In this document: positions 15,617 through 17,318 of the stretch, piece by piece
How positions within the stretch are numbered: the stretch's first letter is position 1
Layout: each line of letters starts with the position of its first letter
NCBI GenBank assembly: GCA_002691835.1
Contig: NZJA01000012.1
Location: 1 to 17,318 of the forward strand
DNA length: 17,318 nucleotides
Source: Planctomycetota bacterium
GTDB taxonomy: Bacteria; Planctomycetota; UBA8108; UBA1146
Reading direction: 5' to 3'
Notes under the pieces: generated by a model
Seen by the model: the letters and a program-made list of their open reading frames with translations, nothing else
Databases searched by the model: none
What the model was told of the DNA's origin: nothing
Program-made: the position numbers and the translations under genes

Positions 15617-16525
15617 TCAGGATCCGATGATTTGAAGAATTTTTCCACGAACGCCAATGACGCATTGTGCTTCAACGACGGCATTACGTCGATTTTCAAT
15701 GGCATGTCCACGCCATTCAAAATCAAAGCTATCCCCAATTCGCCTCAGAAATGAACCGGTGTGCCATGGTTCTGTGGGGGGGTCGCGACGGCTTGGACCC
15801 AGAAGAAGGTGACTAAGGCCTCTGGGTTCCAGTGCTCTTCTGACTGCTTCTCCAAGAACTCCGAGGGGAATATGACCGGCATGTTGGCCAATTTTTGTAG
15901 TTCCTGACAACTTTGCGATCCAGTGACCCAAATGAGAATCTGGTTCTACCTGAAGTTTCCATGGGTGAGGTCCTCTGTTACGAACCTGCTGGTCGAGTTT
16001 CGTCATGGATTCTTCAGATTTTTCGAGGGGGTGCCATTCTTCACTGCCAGGGATGACATCCGCAACGATTGCGAAAGCTACTCGACAGCTTTTACCGTCA
16101 CAATCGGCAGTCCAGACGCCACCGAAGAACGAAGGATCTTCTGGGTCGTCTGGATTTTGTTTCACCTGTCCGAAGGTGAACTGACGATCTTTTCCACTGC
16201 GTTCTTTGTCGCTGACAGCACTCAAGGTCCAAGATTTCCCACCTTTTTCCCTGCACAACTGATCGAGCTCTGCCTGAATGATGGGGTTCACAAACCCCGA
16301 CCGAGGACGTTCGCGATCAGCGAGACAGACCTCGATGAGTTGAAGGGTGGTATGGATAAAGTGCCCGGCGAATTTTGGATCGAGCCCTGAATCGGAGGAG
16401 TCGGGGATTTTTTTAAGGCAATCGGTGAGAAAGAGATGCTGTTTTTCCTGAATCACGTCATTTTCCAGGGCCCGCTTTAGGAAACTGCGGGTGTATTCTT
16501 CATTGTGATCGTGATCCATGACCAT
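15617..16525 (-). CDS. Unrecognised 302-residue cytoplasmic protein
   Basis: I do not recognise this family. The N-terminal third is acidic and probably helical (MVMDHDHNEEYTRSFLKRAL to about residue 95). The rest looks alpha/beta and contains C142-D-G-K-S-C147, H198-x-x-H201 and H215-x-x-H218 close together, then a His- and Arg-rich end with WRGHAIENRRNAVVEAQCV. No signal peptide, membrane helix or known catalytic signature is visible. Codon use and length support a real gene rather than a shadow. The start is ATG 16525 with a weak AAGGA about 12 nt upstream; ATG 16519 is an alternative. It is divergent from the rhodanese-ThiF gene across 178 bp. On the same strand as the giant gene it lies 283 bp upstream, probably as a separate unit. 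Confidence 0.7.
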   Translation of the reverse strand: MVMDHDHNEEYTRSFLKRALENDVIQEKQHLFLTDCLKKIPDSSDSGLDPKFAGHFIHTTLQLIEVCLADRERPRSGFVNPIIQAELDQLCREKGGKSWTLSAVSDKERSGKDRQFTFGQVKQNPDDPEDPSFFGGVWTADCDGKSCRVAFAIVADVIPGSEEWHPLEKSEESMTKLDQQVRNRGPHPWKLQVEPDSHLGHWIAKLSGTTKIGQHAGHIPLGVLGEAVRRALEPRGLSHLLLGPSRRDPPTEPWHTGSFLRRIGDSFDFEWRGHAIENRRNAVVEAQCVIGVRGKILQIIGS

Positions 16526-16703
16526 TAGCTGAGAAGGTCCTTTCGAAGCAGCGGTCTTATTCTCTGACGATCATCCCGAGTTGCGGTAGGAATCGGTTAA
16601 AGCCGGGCCTTGTCCGCCTGATCGCCAACGGTGAAACTTAGTCTAGATCAAACTGGCGAGAATGTCATGCCTTGGATCTTCTCTGAAATCAGGAGCGAAA
16701 CCG

Positions 16704-17318
16704 ATGAATCAGAATCAAGCGGAGTTTGGAAATGAGGAGTGTTCTCCTCATGAAGTGAATGACTGGATTACCAGAGGAGGCCCGCTGCAAATCGTCGATG
16801 TCCGAGAGGCATTCGAATTAGCAGAGGGGCTTCTCCCGGGTGCTGTCCACATTCCCTTGAGGTCTGTTCCTGGTGAAGTTCCTCAGCAGTTAGACCCCGA
16901 ACTTCCTCTTGTGGTCTATTGTCAGCATGGCGTGAGGTCACTTCAGGCGATTCGATATCTACGAGCACAGGGTTGGGCTCGAGCGATTTCAATGTCCGGT
17001 GGGTTTGTCGAATGGGTGGAAGCCGATCTGGAGATTGCGAATGAGCCTGCTGGGGATGAGCCGGAAGTGGCGATGAGTGAACGCTACATGAGTCAATTAC
17101 GTCTTCCCGAATTTGGCCTGGAAGGTCAAAGGAAACTACTCGAGTCCAAAGTTCTGGTGATTGGGGCTGGGGGATTGGGGTGCCCAGTGGCGACCTATCT
17201 TGCAGCCGCTGGAGTTGGTGAGTTAACGATCGTCGATGATGATGAAGTCAGCCTCTCCAATTTACCTCGCCAAGTGCTGTTCAGGACGGACGAAGTAGGA
17301 CAACTGAAGGCCCCGCTG
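16704..17318 (+). CDS. Rhodanese-ThiF/MoeB fusion, 5' part (runs off the window)
   Basis: The first 205 residues are present and the frame is open to the last base. Residues about 13-110 are a rhodanese domain: VDVREAFE at 31-38, GAVHIPL at 46-52, active-site loop C73-QHGV-R78, and MSGGFVEW at 97-104. After a linker with ERYMSQLRLPEFGLEGQ the ThiF/MoeB-type E1 domain begins. It shows the nucleotide-binding loop GAGGLG at 154-159, IVDDDEV at 176-182, and the SNLPRQVLF motif at 185-193, then EVGQLKA. Such enzymes adenylate the C-terminal Gly-Gly of sulfur-carrier proteins such as MoaD or ThiS, and the rhodanese supplies sulfur; the pathway is molybdopterin or a related thio-metabolite. AGGAG at 16691-16695, 8 nt upstream, supports the start. 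The domain order is reversed compared with MoeZ/MOCS3. Confidence 0.9.
   Translation, partial: MNQNQAEFGNEECSPHEVNDWITRGGPLQIVDVREAFELAEGLLPGAVHIPLRSVPGEVPQQLDPELPLVVYCQHGVRSLQAIRYLRAQGWARAISMSGGFVEWVEADLEIANEPAGDEPEVAMSERYMSQLRLPEFGLEGQRKLLESKVLVIGAGGLGCPVATYLAAAGVGELTIVDDDEVSLSNLPRQVLFRTDEVGQLKAPL

Noticed and set aside
15524..15754. 76-codon plus-strand open frame in the intergenic region and the end of the 302-residue gene
   Set aside because: Most of it is antisense to the minus-strand gene. There is no good ribosome binding site and no recognisable protein features.

Overview
The window looks like chromosomal core DNA of a free-living Gram-negative-type bacterium. Planctomycetota is the best guess. 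The reasons are the 2,667-residue exported macroglobulin with TPR domains, the MoxR / DUF58 / BatA-like gene trio with a BatA-plus-WFA-type last gene, a YtoQ protein, a stand-alone EboE, and clear Shine-Dalgarno sites at a moderate base composition. This assignment is inference from gene content, since no marker gene is present. I see no rRNA, tRNA, CRISPR array, insertion sequence, integrase or phage gene, and nothing that suggests recent transfer.

Layout. Positions 1-111 are the tail of a GNAT acetyltransferase. Positions 216-521 encode a small YdhR-type monooxygenase, preceded by a perfect 17-bp palindrome that abuts its ribosome binding site. On the minus strand, a lipoprotein with a beta-solenoid-like repeat region (1774-2775) is followed after 9 nt, in the same reading frame, by an EboE-type TIM-barrel protein (544-1764). 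Divergent from the lipoprotein is a tight plus-strand operon: a MoxR AAA+ ATPase (2947-3957), a DUF58 protein (3954-4853) and a membrane VWA/BatA-like protein (4850-6805), joined by ATGA overlaps. YtoQ (6888-7328) follows on the same strand. The minus-strand giant gene (7330-15333) ends one base away from ytoQ, tail to tail, and takes up nearly half the window. Upstream of it are two 23-bp dyads, then an unrecognised minus-strand gene (15617-16525). The right edge holds the start of a plus-strand rhodanese-ThiF fusion (16704 to beyond the end).

How the genes may work together. The MoxR/DUF58/VWA set is a known chaperone-like module: the ATPase acts in the cytoplasm with two metal-binding (MIDAS) partner proteins, one of them membrane-anchored, and its target is unknown here. 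The lipoprotein and the giant macroglobulin are both predicted to be exported. The giant protein has the full bacterial alpha-2-macroglobulin architecture, but the covalent-trap thioester motif is replaced. It also carries a second copy of the TPR-plus-macroglobulin module at its C-terminus. That architecture, the Cys-bearing solenoid lipoprotein paired with an orphan EboE, and the dyads near ydhR and the giant gene are the parts most worth a second look.
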